A stretch of 42,542 nt of DNA from Pseudoalteromonas atlantica (lineage in GTDB: Bacteria; Pseudomonadota; Gammaproteobacteria; Enterobacterales; Alteromonadaceae). The stretch is from assembly GCA_007988745.1 (NCBI GenBank), contig BJUT01000035.1:1-42542 (forward strand), given 5' to 3'. Below are positions 9,289 through 18,733 of the stretch, piece by piece. Every line of letters starts with the position of its first letter. The stretch's first letter is position 1. A program made the translations under genes and the position numbers. Under the pieces are notes generated by a model, which was not told where the DNA came from, ran no database searches, and saw only the letters and a program-made list of their open reading frames with translations.

Positions 9289-10356
9289 GTGAGCGCCTCA
9301 TTTAAAATTATTTTTAATGGTCAGTTACACCAAAATGCTGACATTAGTACCGTACAAGAGCAGCTCTGTCAGTTTTTAAAAATTCCCCATAATGTCGCTG
9401 TAAAATTATTTGATGGCCGAGCCTACGCACTCGTCAAAGACCTATCGAGTATTGATGCAGTTAAAACAGAATCTAAACTAAAAAGTTTTGGTTTAATTAC
9501 CAAAGTAGAACCGCACGCAAGTGTAAGGGCACCCCAAAGTGCCGCGGGTACTAAACTGGTTGTTGCTCGCAATGAGCCAGCAGTAAAAAAAATAGCTAAT
9601 ACAATAACCAGCATTAAAAAGTCCAGCGTAAATAGCCCAACCGCCTTGCCCAAATTAGCGCTGCAAAGCGCATTATTTTTTTGTTATAGCTTATTATTCA
9701 TCTGCCTTATTTGCTCAGCAGTAATAAGCTTTAACACACTTAAAATGAGTATGATAGACAGCTCATCAGCTTCGCCCTCAACAACATTAAATTACGTTCA
9801 TTATAAGCAGTACTTAGCAAATCAAAAAAAGCACCCAGAAGTCACCTTGCCTAACACCCACAACACAGATGAGCTTAACCAAGGGGCGCAGCAAAAAATT
9901 GATAGCTATTTTGCTCGTTTTTCAACGCATATAAACAGTTACGCAAAAATTCTAAAGCAACCAAATATAAACAGTATGGGCGCAGAAAGGTTAAAGCAGC
10001 ACCTACAAGAAATAGATGCGCTAGGCACTGAACATGTATTTTGGGAGCAGTTAATTAACCTTGCTAAATCGCTTAATAACGACGCCCATGTAATGAGCAA
10101 GCTTGATAATGATAACCCTGATAAAATTCAATGGATAAACGCCGTTGATTGGATAAGCCAAAGCTACATTAGGCAACAACAAAATAAGCCTGACGCTTTG
10201 CCCGTCACGCCTACAAACACACAACTAGCCAAGTCACCGATATTAGATTTAACTCTACTAATTAGCTTAATGTCGTTTTTAACGCTTATTATTATTAGTA
10301 TTAAAATGAAAGTAAGGTCGATAAAAATGAAGCTAGCCGCTACAAGCACAGAATAA
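9289..10356 (+). CDS. Two-helix membrane protein with N-terminal soluble domain, unknown function
   Basis: Starts with GTG at 9289, supported by AAGGA seven bases upstream. The 355-residue product has a cytoplasmic-looking N-terminal domain (about residues 1-78, beginning FKIIFNGQL and containing KLFDGRAYALVK), a polar linker, a membrane helix at about 127-150, a roughly 165-residue extracytoplasmic region rich in Asn, Gln and Lys, and a second helix at about 316-338 with a basic end. The N-terminal unit resembles a domain that I recall at the N-terminus of several marine gammaproteobacterial membrane proteins (FK-I-F-G-L ... LF-G), but I cannot name a function. It is monocistronic and closed by a strong terminator. 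Confidence 0.75.
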   Translation: MSASFKIIFNGQLHQNADISTVQEQLCQFLKIPHNVAVKLFDGRAYALVKDLSSIDAVKTESKLKSFGLITKVEPHASVRAPQSAAGTKLVVARNEPAVKKIANTITSIKKSSVNSPTALPKLALQSALFFCYSLLFICLICSAVISFNTLKMSMIDSSSASPSTTLNYVHYKQYLANQKKHPEVTLPNTHNTDELNQGAQQKIDSYFARFSTHINSYAKILKQPNINSMGAERLKQHLQEIDALGTEHVFWEQLINLAKSLNNDAHVMSKLDNDNPDKIQWINAVDWISQSYIRQQQNKPDALPVTPTNTQLAKSPILDLTLLISLMSFLTLIIISIKMKVRSIKMKLAATSTE

Positions 10357-10370
10357 ATTAAAGCCATAAA

Positions 10371-10409
10371 AAAAACCGCCAACTTGATTGCTCAAATTGG
10401 CGGTTTTTT
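10371..10409. terminator. Bidirectional terminator between the membrane protein gene and ssrA
   Basis: AAAAACCGCCAA pairs with TTGGCGGTTTTT around a 14-base loop, with A and T runs on the two sides. It serves the plus-strand gene ending at 10356 and the minus-strand ssrA whose 3' end is at 10444. Confidence 0.85.
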
Positions 10410-10443
10410 ATGGTTTTTAAGTAACGAACTTAAATACCTGTAT

Positions 10444-10800
10444 TGGTGGAGCTGGGGGGATTTGAACCCCCGTCCGAAAAGCCTCGACCGTCGGTACTAC
10501 ATGTTTAGTATTGTCATTTAATTAACCTTTAAATCCCGGACAAACACGGTAGATAAAGGCGAGGCCGCTTAGTTTTAACGCTTCAACCCCGGCCAGGGTT
10601 TCCGTCGCGATCAGGTGTTAGGGTGACACTCCAAAATCCAGTCCACAAGAATACATGGAAGGAGCGCTAGCCAGCCTAAGCTGCTAGAGAGTAGTTATCG
10701 TCGTTTGCGATTACTTTAAATTGCGGCTTTTTTACGAGGCAAACCGCACCTCGACATGCACCTCAGGCTTCTTGAATTCCGTCGAATCCTAATCAGCCCC
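10444..10800 (-). ncRNA. ssrA: Transfer-messenger RNA (tmRNA)
   Basis: Rescues stalled ribosomes and tags the unfinished protein for proteolysis. On the minus strand the 357-base RNA starts GGGGCTGATT and ends with CCCCCAGCTCCACCA, so CCA is encoded. The two ends pair as a seven-base-pair acceptor stem with a G-U at the third pair, the alanine identity element. A T-arm GGTTCAAATCC is intact. The tag frame at 10676-10708 (minus) reads ANDDNYSLAA followed by TAG; it differs from the E. coli tag only by D for E and S for A. The tag ends in LAA, the ClpXP degron. It lies alone between convergent terminator 10371-10409 and its promoter. Confidence 0.96.
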
Positions 10801-10828
10801 TGAAATATGAATTTCTTTCAGTGAAGGC

Positions 10829-10858
10829 AGTATAACTGAGTAAACGACTGATACTCAA
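10829..10858 (-). promoter_or_regulatory. Sigma-70 promoter of ssrA
   Basis: On the minus strand TTGAGT (10853-10858) and TATACT (10829-10834) are separated by 18 bases. Transcription would start near 10822, leaving a short 5' leader to be removed by RNase P before the mature end at 10800. Confidence 0.75.
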
Positions 10859-11066
10859 GGGGTGTGACACTTTTATTTTAGCTAACTGAATCAACTGAAC
10901 AGTAAACAAGCACAAGTTTGTAAAAAAGCAAACAAATACTGAACATTTACTTAACATACCGGTCAAGTTGTGCTCAAATAAGGAGTTAAATTTTACACTA
11001 GCTATAAGGCTTTAGTAGTAAAAGTAATAATCATAATAACAGGCATATTACGTAGGGAATTTATAA

Positions 11067-12692
11067 ATGTCGGTTTTTTTATTTAATGAACAAACGGGTG
11101 AGCTGGCGTTATCTGCACACCCTATTGATAATGGATTTCCGGTGACGAGTGCTCAACTTATTGAGCTACTTGAACAGTCGGATTATTGCGAGTTTGAAGT
11201 ACTCTCTGGCAATATTGGTAAGTTATTTTCACCGAGTAAAAATTATCAGCAAGAATCATTAGTAATTGCCAAAGCCACGGACGCGAGCATTGTTATTAAC
11301 GTTGATGAAAAAAACATGGTTGCAGAGGCAACGCTTACCACGGCCAAAGGTGGCGCATTACTCTCTATGGAGGCAGCTCAAGCAGCTTTAGTTAAAGCCG
11401 GTGTAAAAAAAGGCATTAGTCCTCGTGCACTTGATACGTTTTTAGGTCAGCAGTTTTCTCACCCTGCAGGTACATCATACAGTGCTATTGTGGCTCATGG
11501 CCGAAACCCTAAAGAAGGCAGTGATGCGAGGTTTGTTCGCCTTTGCTCTACTGCGCAAGACCGCGTACTTAGCCCCCAAGCAAAAGAAGGTGGGAAGGTC
11601 GATATGAAAGACCTTGGCGCGATTATTACGGTAAAACCCGGCACCCCTTTAATGCAGCGAGTGGCTGCTACACCGGGTGAAGATGGCTATACGGTTTTTG
11701 GCGATATGATCAAGGCAACACCTGGTAAAGAACATCAATTACAGCCCTTTGAAGGCACAAAAATAGATCCTAATAACCCAAACATGCTCATTGCCGATTG
11801 TAAAGGTGTGCCTGTGGCCTTACCTAGAGGCATGCGGGTTGACGATGTTTTGTGTTTTCATAACGTAGATGTAAGTACAGGCCACGTTGATTTTGATGGC
11901 AGTGTAATTATCTCTGGTGATGTAAAAGACGGTATGCGGGTTAAAGCCAATGGCGATATTACTGTATTAGGGTTTGTTGAATCAGGCACGATTGAAAGCC
12001 AAAGCGCGGTAACTATTATGCTCGGCGCTATTGGCCGTAAGCGTGAAAATGAAGAAGCATTTACGTGCGAAATTTCTGCCCAGCGTACTATTTCTATTGG
12101 CTATGCCCAGTACTGTAATATTAAAAGTGCGCAAGATTTATTTATAGAACGCCAAGCATTGCATTGTAATTTAAGTGCAAGGCGCTTAATACGTGTAGGT
12201 AAAGCAGGTAACCCTCGCGGCAAAATAATTGGGGGAAATATTCTTGATGCTATGCGTATTGAAACAGGTGAGCTAGGTGCGCCGGCAGGGACTAAAACCC
12301 GTGTGTTTTTAGCTCAAAACTGGCATGAACTGCGCTCAAAGCAGTCTCAAATAATTGATTTTGAAAAAGTGTTGGCAAGTAAAACATCTGCACTTAAACA
12401 AGCTAAAGAAAAAGCGATAAAAATTCCAGTTGCTGCTCAACGCCAACAGCTACTAGATAAAATTGCCGCTAATGAGCAACATATAAAAACTCGCGCTATG
12501 CACGTACAACGTCAAAAAAGATTGGTGAAGCAAAAAATTTCTCAGCTATTGGCAACTAGCCGACTTAAAATTAACGAAATAATGCACCCAGGTGTGGAGC
12601 TTAAAATAGCAAAAGACACAAAACAGTTTTCGCGTATTTACCCACCCCACTTAGTAAAACTTTCTGAGGGAAAAATCACTCAGTCGTTTTAG
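11067..12692 (+). CDS. FapA/DUF342 family protein
   Basis: The 541-residue protein has the DUF342 (FapA, flagellar assembly protein A) pattern: an N-terminal alpha/beta part, the phrase [20 protein letters not shown] near residues 192-211, then a glycine- and valine-rich right-handed beta-helix region (about 260-420, with [19 protein letters not shown]), and a C-terminal helical coiled coil (about 425-505). Vibrio FapA binds glucose-specific enzyme IIA and affects flagellar regulator FlrA; whether this copy does so is not visible. It is cytosolic, without signal peptide. GTAGGGA precedes the ATG. Its last 17 bases overlap the 3' end of rnt on the other strand. Confidence 0.85.
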   Translation: MSVFLFNEQTGELALSAHPIDNGFPVTSAQLIELLEQSDYCEFEVLSGNIGKLFSPSKNYQQESLVIAKATDASIVINVDEKNMVAEATLTTAKGGALLSMEAAQAALVKAGVKKGISPRALDTFLGQQFSHPAGTSYSAIVAHGRNPKEGSDARFVRLCSTAQDRVLSPQAKEGGKVDMKDLGAIITVKPGTPLMQRVAATPGEDGYTVFGDMIKATPGKEHQLQPFEGTKIDPNNPNMLIADCKGVPVALPRGMRVDDVLCFHNVDVSTGHVDFDGSVIISGDVKDGMRVKANGDITVLGFVESGTIESQSAVTIMLGAIGRKRENEEAFTCEISAQRTISIGYAQYCNIKSAQDLFIERQALHCNLSARRLIRVGKAGNPRGKIIGGNILDAMRIETGELGAPAGTKTRVFLAQNWHELRSKQSQIIDFEKVLASKTSALKQAKEKAIKIPVAAQRQQLLDKIAANEQHIKTRAMHVQRQKRLVKQKISQLLATSRLKINEIMHPGVELKIAKDTKQFSRIYPPHLVKLSEGKITQSF

Positions 12693-13368
12693 TATCCTCT
12701 TCGGTGTTTTCAGTTTCTTGGGCGTCACTTTCGGGTAGTGGCGCTAATGGCCAGCCCCCTAGCTCTTGCCAACGATTTACTATTAAACAATATAGTTCTG
12801 CTGTGCGTTCTGTATCGTAAAGTGCAGAGTGTGCTTGGCTGTTATCAAACTCAATCCCCGCGGCTCTACATGCTTTAGCCAGTACCGTTTGACCTAAAGC
12901 TAACCCTGCAAGCGAGGTTGTGTCGAAACTCACAAATGGATGAAATGGCGTACGCTTAATATTGTTACGCTCAATGGCTGCGTTTAAAAAGCCATGATCA
13001 AAGGCGGCATTGTGTGCCACTACAACTGAGCGTTGACACCCAGCAGCTTTTTGCGCTTTACGTACTGCTTTACAAATTTCTTTAATTGCTTCGTCTTCTG
13101 GTACAGCGCCGCGCAACGGGCTAAACGGGTCTATGCCGTTAAATTCAATTGCGGCTTGTTCAATATTAGCGCCTTCAAAAGGCTCTACATGAAAATGAAC
13201 GGTATGATCTATGCTGAGTAACCCTTCGTCATCCATTTTTAAAATTGATACGGCAATTTCAAGTAAGGCGTCGGTTTCTTTATTAAAGCCGGCGGTTTCT
13301 ACATCAATAACAACAGGAAAAAAGCCGCGAAAGCGTTGTGCGAAAAGTGTTTGCTCAGTATTTGCCAT
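12676..13368 (-). CDS. rnt: Ribonuclease T
   Basis: A 3'-5' exoribonuclease that trims tRNA and other stable RNA ends. The 230-residue protein is a DEDDh exonuclease: Asp22 and Glu24 in VIDVETAGF, Asp124 in HNAAFDHGF, His180 and Asp185 in [10 protein letters not shown]-terminal [16 protein letters not shown] is characteristic of RNase T rather than the DnaQ epsilon subunit. It is about 15 residues longer than the E. coli protein because of an acidic, Thr/Glu-rich tail. The neighbouring motY is a classic partner of rnt in Vibrio. Confidence 0.95.
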   Translation of the reverse strand: MANTEQTLFAQRFRGFFPVVIDVETAGFNKETDALLEIAVSILKMDDEGLLSIDHTVHFHVEPFEGANIEQAAIEFNGIDPFSPLRGAVPEDEAIKEICKAVRKAQKAAGCQRSVVVAHNAAFDHGFLNAAIERNNIKRTPFHPFVSFDTTSLAGLALGQTVLAKACRAAGIEFDNSQAHSALYDTERTAELYCLIVNRWQELGGWPLAPLPESDAQETENTEEDTKTTE

Positions 13369-13730
13369 AGTCTTCTTGGTTTATGAGGATAAGCTCACTA
13401 TTATGTCAAAATTGGGGGCTACTCGGCTAGGGCTTTATAAATTATTTAATTAATATATTGTAGGCATGCTATTTGCTTTTAAATAACTGCTAATTGTATT
13501 GGCTGTTATTAATCCCATCGCATTAAATTACGGATACCAGTATGGCGCTTAGAAAATAGCGCAATAACAAGGCGAAAATTATTTATAGCTTTGTTTTACA
13601 TCAGTAAGTTTAACGCAGTGAGTGGGCTATTTAATACGATACAAAGATTATGTTTTTAATTAAGTTGGTATAGAGCCCTACTTTAGCCGTACGCCAAAAT
13701 ATTGGCTTAGTAGATTAACCGGAGCGTTTT
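13369..13730. other. Spacer between rnt and motY
   Basis: About 360 bases between divergent genes. It contains the repeat at 13534-13671 and must hold the promoters of rnt and motY. No further gene is seen. Confidence 0.5.
13534..13671. repeat. MITE-like repeat with terminal inverted repeats (about 138 bp)
   Basis: The block begins ATACCAGTATGGCGC and ends TTTTTAATTAAGTTGGTAT; the ends ATACCA and TGGTAT are inverted repeats. Read on the minus strand its start (ATACCAACTTAATTAA) resembles the left end of the repeats at 7584 and 19704. An internal hairpin GGCGCT...AGCGC lies at the left end. The interior differs from the other two copies, so it is a related but different family. Confidence 0.5.
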
Positions 13731-14609
13731 ATGAAGTGTAAGTTGTTTTTTATTAGCGTAAGCCTTGGCACCGCCTTGATGAGTTATTCATCGCAAGCGG
13801 CTATGCGCCAATACAGCGCAAATCAAGATAACTCCAATTGGGAAGTTATAAAAACAACGCGCTTACAGTGTCAATTAAACCACGAAGTGCCCTACTACGG
13901 TGAGGCCATATTTAAGGCATCGGCCAGTAAAAACAAAAACCTAACTTTTAATCTAGATATGGTTGTGCGCCCCGACAATTACGATATAGCCGGTTTAAAG
14001 GCGGTGCCACCAGCATGGCGTTCAGGCCTGCCCGCGCGTGATATAACCACGATGAAGTTACTTAAAAAGTTTGATGGTGAGCTTGGTAATAAAACCGCAT
14101 GGGAAATGCTAACTGAACTTGAAAAAGGGTTTCATCCTACCTTTTACTACCAGGACTGGCAAAATAGTGCCGACAAAATTGCCGTTGGTATTTCAAGCGT
14201 TAATTTTAAACAAGCCTATTGGGCGTTTTTGCAGTGCCGCGATGAACTTTTACCATACAGCTTTGAAGATATTTCATTTACTGTAATGAACTACCAATCA
14301 AATAGCAGTAAGCTCACTAAAGAGTCGCAAAAGCGCTTAGATAAAATTGCTGAGTATTTAAAAAATGATACCAGTATTGAGTCTATAAGTATTGATTCGT
14401 ATACCGATAGCTACGGTGGCCGTTGGAATAACTTAGATTTATCGCGTAAGCGTGCTAAAGCTATAAAAGATTATATGGTCAGCTTAGGTGTTGATGAGGA
14501 CAAAGTAGAAACCACAGGCCTAGGTGAAAAACGTTTTGTTGATACTAACGAAAATATTTTAGGGCGAAATAAAAACCGTCGTTTAATTATTCAAATAGCA
14601 AAAATGTAA
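13731..14609 (+). CDS. motY: Sodium-type flagellar motor protein MotY
   Basis: Forms the periplasmic T-ring around the basal body, which helps to place the PomA/PomB or MotX stator parts of a sodium-driven polar flagellum. The 292-residue protein has a signal peptide (residues 1-23, cleavage after SSQA), a MotY N-terminal domain (about 25-170), and an OmpA-like peptidoglycan-binding domain (about 180-290) with IDSYTDSYGG, the NLDLSRKRAKAI helix and TTGLGEKRFV. Two cysteines in the mature N-terminal domain (QCQL, QCRDE) may form the disulfide known from Vibrio MotY. Adjacent rnt supports the assignment. The ribosome site is CCGGAG before the ATG. Confidence 0.9.
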   Translation: MKCKLFFISVSLGTALMSYSSQAAMRQYSANQDNSNWEVIKTTRLQCQLNHEVPYYGEAIFKASASKNKNLTFNLDMVVRPDNYDIAGLKAVPPAWRSGLPARDITTMKLLKKFDGELGNKTAWEMLTELEKGFHPTFYYQDWQNSADKIAVGISSVNFKQAYWAFLQCRDELLPYSFEDISFTVMNYQSNSSKLTKESQKRLDKIAEYLKNDTSIESISIDSYTDSYGGRWNNLDLSRKRAKAIKDYMVSLGVDEDKVETTGLGEKRFVDTNENILGRNKNRRLIIQIAKM

Positions 14610-14622
14610 CCGCCCTAAACTG

Positions 14623-15510
14623 CTAGCTACCGCTGCGCCGCTTTATGAGCTTATCGCCAAACTGAAAAAACGTTAGGCTCAAAAATATAATTATGGCTCC
14701 TATAATAAGCTCCTGACTCAAAGGCTCGTTATTAAGTAATGCGCCTAGCGCTAATGCAAAACTTGGTGTAATTAAACTACTTAAGGCTACAGTACTGGCG
14801 TTTAACTTTTGTAATACATGAAAATACGCTAAAGCCCCTACAATCGAGCCAAAAATACCTAAATACGCAATACTCCATAACGAGCGAGCACTCCAATAAT
14901 CCATACTTATTTGCCCATCTACCAGCCACCACAACAGTCCAAATAAAGGAGTAACAAAAACCAGCGCTCCAAAAGTGGTTGCCATCGGATGAATAGCAAT
15001 TTTTACACGTTTGATCATCACCCCACTGAGACTAAATAAAGTAACGGCCAATAACACATACATCAGCCCTATGCCCTGAGTTTGTGAGGTTTGTAGCTGG
15101 TTATAACTTACAAAATAAAGGCCTATTAATGCACAGCTCAGCGCTATTAATTTAATAGGGCTAAATTTAGGCTCATTAAGTAACCTTTGTGCTAAAAAGC
15201 CAGAGAGAATAGGCGCAAGGCCAAACACTAATGAAATAATACCTGAAGGTACTGTGGTAGCAGCCATGTAACTTAATGACATACCGCCAAAAATACCCAA
15301 ACTGGAGTATGCATATAACGTGCACGCGTTTTTGCTCCAAGGGACACGAATATTGGCTATAGCAACAATTAACCCAGCAACAAATAAGCCTATAATCATG
15401 CGCATTAAAACGGCGAGGGTTGGTGCTACAGTTTCACTGCTCCATACAATACCTAAAGGCGTAGTACACCAAATAATGACAAGTAGTAAATAAGATAATT
15501 TAACTGGCAC
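14623..15510 (-). CDS. EamA/DMT-family transporter
   Basis: An inner-membrane protein of 295 residues with about ten hydrophobic helices arranged as two EamA repeats (about residues 5-135 and 145-285). Family members export amino acids, metabolites or nucleotide-related compounds. The N-terminus LLLVIIWCTTPLGIVWS and the basic tail KLIKRRSGS are typical. The substrate cannot be read from the sequence. It ends 13 bases from the motY stop on the other strand, too close for a separate terminator. Confidence 0.85.
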   Translation of the reverse strand: MPVKLSYLLLVIIWCTTPLGIVWSSETVAPTLAVLMRMIIGLFVAGLIVAIANIRVPWSKNACTLYAYSSLGIFGGMSLSYMAATTVPSGIISLVFGLAPILSGFLAQRLLNEPKFSPIKLIALSCALIGLYFVSYNQLQTSQTQGIGLMYVLLAVTLFSLSGVMIKRVKIAIHPMATTFGALVFVTPLFGLLWWLVDGQISMDYWSARSLWSIAYLGIFGSIVGALAYFHVLQKLNASTVALSSLITPSFALALGALLNNEPLSQELIIGAIIIFLSLTFFQFGDKLIKRRSGS

Positions 15511-15607
15511 ACGCCATTCCTTTGCACTGAGGAGGTAGAAACCCTATTAAAGTAAATTATACGCGCGAAAGTAATACGCAGTACATATATAAACGTCTAA
15601 ATACAGC

Positions 15608-15625
15608 TGTAAATTCATAGTTACA
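15608..15625. promoter_or_regulatory. TyrR box upstream of the aromatic amino acid permease
   Basis: TGTAAATTCATAGTTACA matches the TyrR consensus TGTAAA-N6-TTTACA with a single mismatch, and keeps the essential G and C fourteen bases apart (15609 and 15624). It lies 91 bases before the GTG start of the permease. It could be a site for repression or activation by TyrR with tyrosine or phenylalanine. Confidence 0.7.
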
Positions 15626-15716
15626 TTATTATTTACCGGCATTTATTACAAAACTATTTATGTTTTAAGTAACTAGTTATATCTTGAGTGCCTCTCACAC
15701 ATTTTAGGATAGTTAA

Positions 15717-16919
15717 GTGCTTAAAAATAAAACAATAGGCAGCATGTTAATTGTTGCAGGCACCACCATAGGCGCAGGTATGCTGGCATTGCCAATTGCC
15801 TCTGCAGGACTTGGGTTTAATACCGCGCTTGCACTGATAATAGCCAGTTGGTTACTGATGACCTACACCGCTTTATTAATGCTAGAGCTCCACCAATACG
15901 CCCCTAGAGATGCAACGTTAAACACCTTAGCAAAGCGCTGGTTAGGAAAACGCGGCCAGTACGTTGCTAACTTTTCGATGATATTTTTGTTTTACGCCCT
16001 GTGCGCAGCCTATATAGCCGGGGGTGGCGCGCAGTTGCAGTCGCGTATTAGTAGTGATTTGAGCATAAACATAGCGCCCCAAATTGCCTCTATTGTTTTG
16101 GCCATTGTAATAGGTAGCGTGGTTACTTTAGGCACCAGTAAAGTAGATAAACTTAACCGCGTGTTATTTACGATTAAAATTTTAGTACTAGGCAGCTTGT
16201 TTTATATGCTTACACCCTATGTACAAGGTAAGCACTTACTTGAAATGCCCGTTGAGCAAGGGCTGATTTTATCTGCCTTACCCGTTATTTTTACCTCGTT
16301 TGGTTTTCATGGCTCTATTCCGTCAATTGTTAAGTATGTGGGGCTAGAAACAAAAGTATTGCGTAAGGTAATGATTGCAGGGGCTGCTTTACCTTTAGTG
16401 ATTTATATTTTTTGGCAACTGCTTAGCCAAGGGATTATGCAGCAAAGTGATTTACTCAATAGTAATGGCTTAACAGGCTTTGTAGAGAGTGTGGCAAATA
16501 TTGCGCATAATCCGCAGGTAACAAGCGCTGTTACACTGTTTGCCGACTTAGCATTGGCCACCTCTTTTTTAGGTGTTAGCTTAGGGTTATTTGATTTTTT
16601 TGCTGATGCATTTAATAAAGGCGACACCAAATCAGAAAGAATAAAAACCGCACTAATTACTTTTATTCCCCCTTTAGGGTTTGCGTTATTTTACCCTCAG
16701 GGATTTATAATGGCGCTAGGCTATGCAGCCATCGCCCTTGTGGTATTAGCAATATTTTTACCGGTTTCTATGGTGTATAGGCAGCGTAAATCGGGCCCTC
16801 AAACGGGATATCAAGTGCGAAGTGGTAATATGGGATTAGCGGTGGCAGGGCTGTGCGGCATTGTAATTATTGTCGCCCAATTTATGCAAATGTTGGGATT
16901 AGTACCCACTATTGGTTAA
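15717..16919 (+). CDS. tyrP: Aromatic amino acid permease, TyrP/Mtr (HAAAP) family
   Basis: Proton-coupled uptake of tyrosine or tryptophan. It starts with GTG at 15717, preceded by TTAGGAT at a normal distance. The 400-residue protein has about eleven membrane helices. The first begins with the family signature GSMLIVAGTTIGAGMLALP, and the phrase FTSFGFHGSIPSIVKYVG is the second HAAAP hallmark (around residue 193). Length fits TyrP (403 in E. coli) better than serine/threonine members. The TyrR box upstream favours a tyrosine role. A shared terminator separates it from ggt. Confidence 0.88.
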   Translation: MLKNKTIGSMLIVAGTTIGAGMLALPIASAGLGFNTALALIIASWLLMTYTALLMLELHQYAPRDATLNTLAKRWLGKRGQYVANFSMIFLFYALCAAYIAGGGAQLQSRISSDLSINIAPQIASIVLAIVIGSVVTLGTSKVDKLNRVLFTIKILVLGSLFYMLTPYVQGKHLLEMPVEQGLILSALPVIFTSFGFHGSIPSIVKYVGLETKVLRKVMIAGAALPLVIYIFWQLLSQGIMQQSDLLNSNGLTGFVESVANIAHNPQVTSAVTLFADLALATSFLGVSLGLFDFFADAFNKGDTKSERIKTALITFIPPLGFALFYPQGFIMALGYAAIALVVLAIFLPVSMVYRQRKSGPQTGYQVRSGNMGLAVAGLCGIVIIVAQFMQMLGLVPTIG

Positions 16920-16925
16920 TAACAA

Positions 16926-16956
16926 AACTAACCCCTTTAGCTTAAAGGGGTTAGTT
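16926..16956. terminator. Bidirectional terminator between tyrP and ggt
   Basis: AACTAACCCCTTTA and TAAAGGGGTTAGTT form a nearly perfect stem in the 44 bases between the convergent stops. Confidence 0.85.
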
Positions 16957-16963
16957 AAAAATG

Positions 16964-18637
16964 TTAAAATACACGAGACTCACCACGGCCTGTAGCCTGA
17001 GAAGCTGCTTGTAACTCACCGTCTTTATTTACAATAACCTGCAAATCGCCAAAACGGCGCTCATCCAGTGTGTAGCCCATTTTTATAAGTTCAGCTTGTG
17101 TGTTTTCACTGAGCCCTGCGTGTGTTCTGATCACGTTTTTAGGCCATAACTGATGATGAAACCGCGTGCTATTAACAATATCGTTGGCGCCCATGTTAAA
17201 TTCAACCGCATTTAAAATAGATTGATACACCGAGCTAATAATTGTTGTGCCCCCAGGCGAGCCTGTGACCATTTTAACGCTGTTGTTTTTGAGCAGTATG
17301 GTTGGCGACATTGAGCTAAGCATACGCTTTTGTGGCTGAATTTCATTGGCTTTACCGCCGAGCGCACCAAAGGCGTTCATTACCCCAGGTTTAGCGCTAA
17401 AGTCGTCCATTTCGTCATTTAATATAAAACCTGCCCCTTCAACCACAACGCCACTACCAAAGCTTAAATTAATTGTTGTGGTATTGGCCACCGCATTACC
17501 CATTTTATCAATAATAGAAAAATGCGTGGTTTGCTCACTTTCTTTGAGGCCTGGTTTTATGTTTTCGGTCTTTGAAATAGCTGTTAAAGAAATATCTTTA
17601 CTGCGCGCTTTTAGGTAATCAATATGAGTAAGCTCAGTCACTGGTACATCAAAAAAGTCCGGATCGCCCAAGTACTCTGCTCTATCGGCAAACACACGTT
17701 TACCTATTTCAGCAAGTAAATGTACGTATTGAGAAGAGTTATGTACCAGCCCCATTTCGCTTTTTTTAAGCTCAAACATTTTTAGCCACTGCAAAATAGC
17801 TATTCCGCCAGAGCTTGGCGGTGGAGAGGTTAATACTTCATAACCGTTCCAGTTAGCTTTAATCGGCGTGCGCGACACAGCCGTGTAATTAGCCAAATCA
17901 GTTTCGTTAATAATGCCGCCGTGCTGGTGCATAAAGTTGGCAATAATACGGGCCGTTTCGCCTTTATAAAACCCGTCTTGGCCGTTATCTCTTATGCGTT
18001 TTAAAGTAGCGGCTAGCTCAGGCTGTTTAAAAACCTGATTTGCTTTTATATCTGCAAAATAGTGTTTAAAATTTACATTTATATTTTGTTTGTCTAAATG
18101 AGCAATGTATTGTGCGACCCCTTGAGCCAATTTGGGCGGCACTTTAAAGCCTTGCTCTGCTAAGGTAACCGCAGGCTGTACTAATGTTTGCCATTTTAAG
18201 GTGCCGTGTCTTTGATGGGCCAGCCACATACCGGCTACGCTCCCTGGTACACCACTTGCGTGAATACCATAAATTGACTTGTTTTTAATTACATCGCCCT
18301 TGGCATCTAAATACATATCTCTGTGCGCTGCTTGAGGAGCCGTTTCCCGATAGTCTATAAAGTCGCCTTTTCCCTCTTTTTGTATAAGCATAAAGCCTCC
18401 CCCGCCAATATTTCCGGCTTCGGGAAGCGTTACCGCTAATACAAATTGCGCAGCAATAGCCGCATCAACGGCATTTCCACCTTGCTCTAAAATAGCTTGT
18501 GCTGTATCTGCACTAAACGAGTCAGGCATTGCGACAGCGCTTTTAGTAACTTGCTCCGCCTGCACGCTAAATATACAAAATTGTGCAATCAACACACTCT
18601 TAACAATGAGCCGGCTTGGTCGAAAAAATAACCCCAT
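16964..18637 (-). CDS. ggt: Gamma-glutamyltransferase (glutathione hydrolase)
   Basis: A periplasmic Ntn-hydrolase that cleaves or transfers the gamma-glutamyl group of glutathione. The 557-residue precursor has a signal peptide (residues 1-27, cleavage after SVQA). Autocleavage should occur before Thr370 in SEQTTHFSI, giving a large and a small subunit; this threonine is the nucleophile. Other family motifs are present: RETAP (substrate-binding Arg97), PPPSSGG (272-278) and SPGGTTI (small-subunit oxyanion region). A lid-loop-like segment VEGAGFILNDEMDDFS is present. The precursor is slightly shorter than the E. coli enzyme (580). No operon partner is visible. Confidence 0.93.
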   Translation of the reverse strand: MGLFFRPSRLIVKSVLIAQFCIFSVQAEQVTKSAVAMPDSFSADTAQAILEQGGNAVDAAIAAQFVLAVTLPEAGNIGGGGFMLIQKEGKGDFIDYRETAPQAAHRDMYLDAKGDVIKNKSIYGIHASGVPGSVAGMWLAHQRHGTLKWQTLVQPAVTLAEQGFKVPPKLAQGVAQYIAHLDKQNINVNFKHYFADIKANQVFKQPELAATLKRIRDNGQDGFYKGETARIIANFMHQHGGIINETDLANYTAVSRTPIKANWNGYEVLTSPPPSSGGIAILQWLKMFELKKSEMGLVHNSSQYVHLLAEIGKRVFADRAEYLGDPDFFDVPVTELTHIDYLKARSKDISLTAISKTENIKPGLKESEQTTHFSIIDKMGNAVANTTTINLSFGSGVVVEGAGFILNDEMDDFSAKPGVMNAFGALGGKANEIQPQKRMLSSMSPTILLKNNSVKMVTGSPGGTTIISSVYQSILNAVEFNMGANDIVNSTRFHHQLWPKNVIRTHAGLSENTQAELIKMGYTLDERRFGDLQVIVNKDGELQAASQATGRGESRVF

Positions 18638-18733
18638 AAAACATCCTTACTTTATTATTTGAATCTCGCTTGGCTCATTTATGCATACCATAGAACGTTA
18701 GGTCAATGTTTATACAAGTGATTTTTTTGTATG

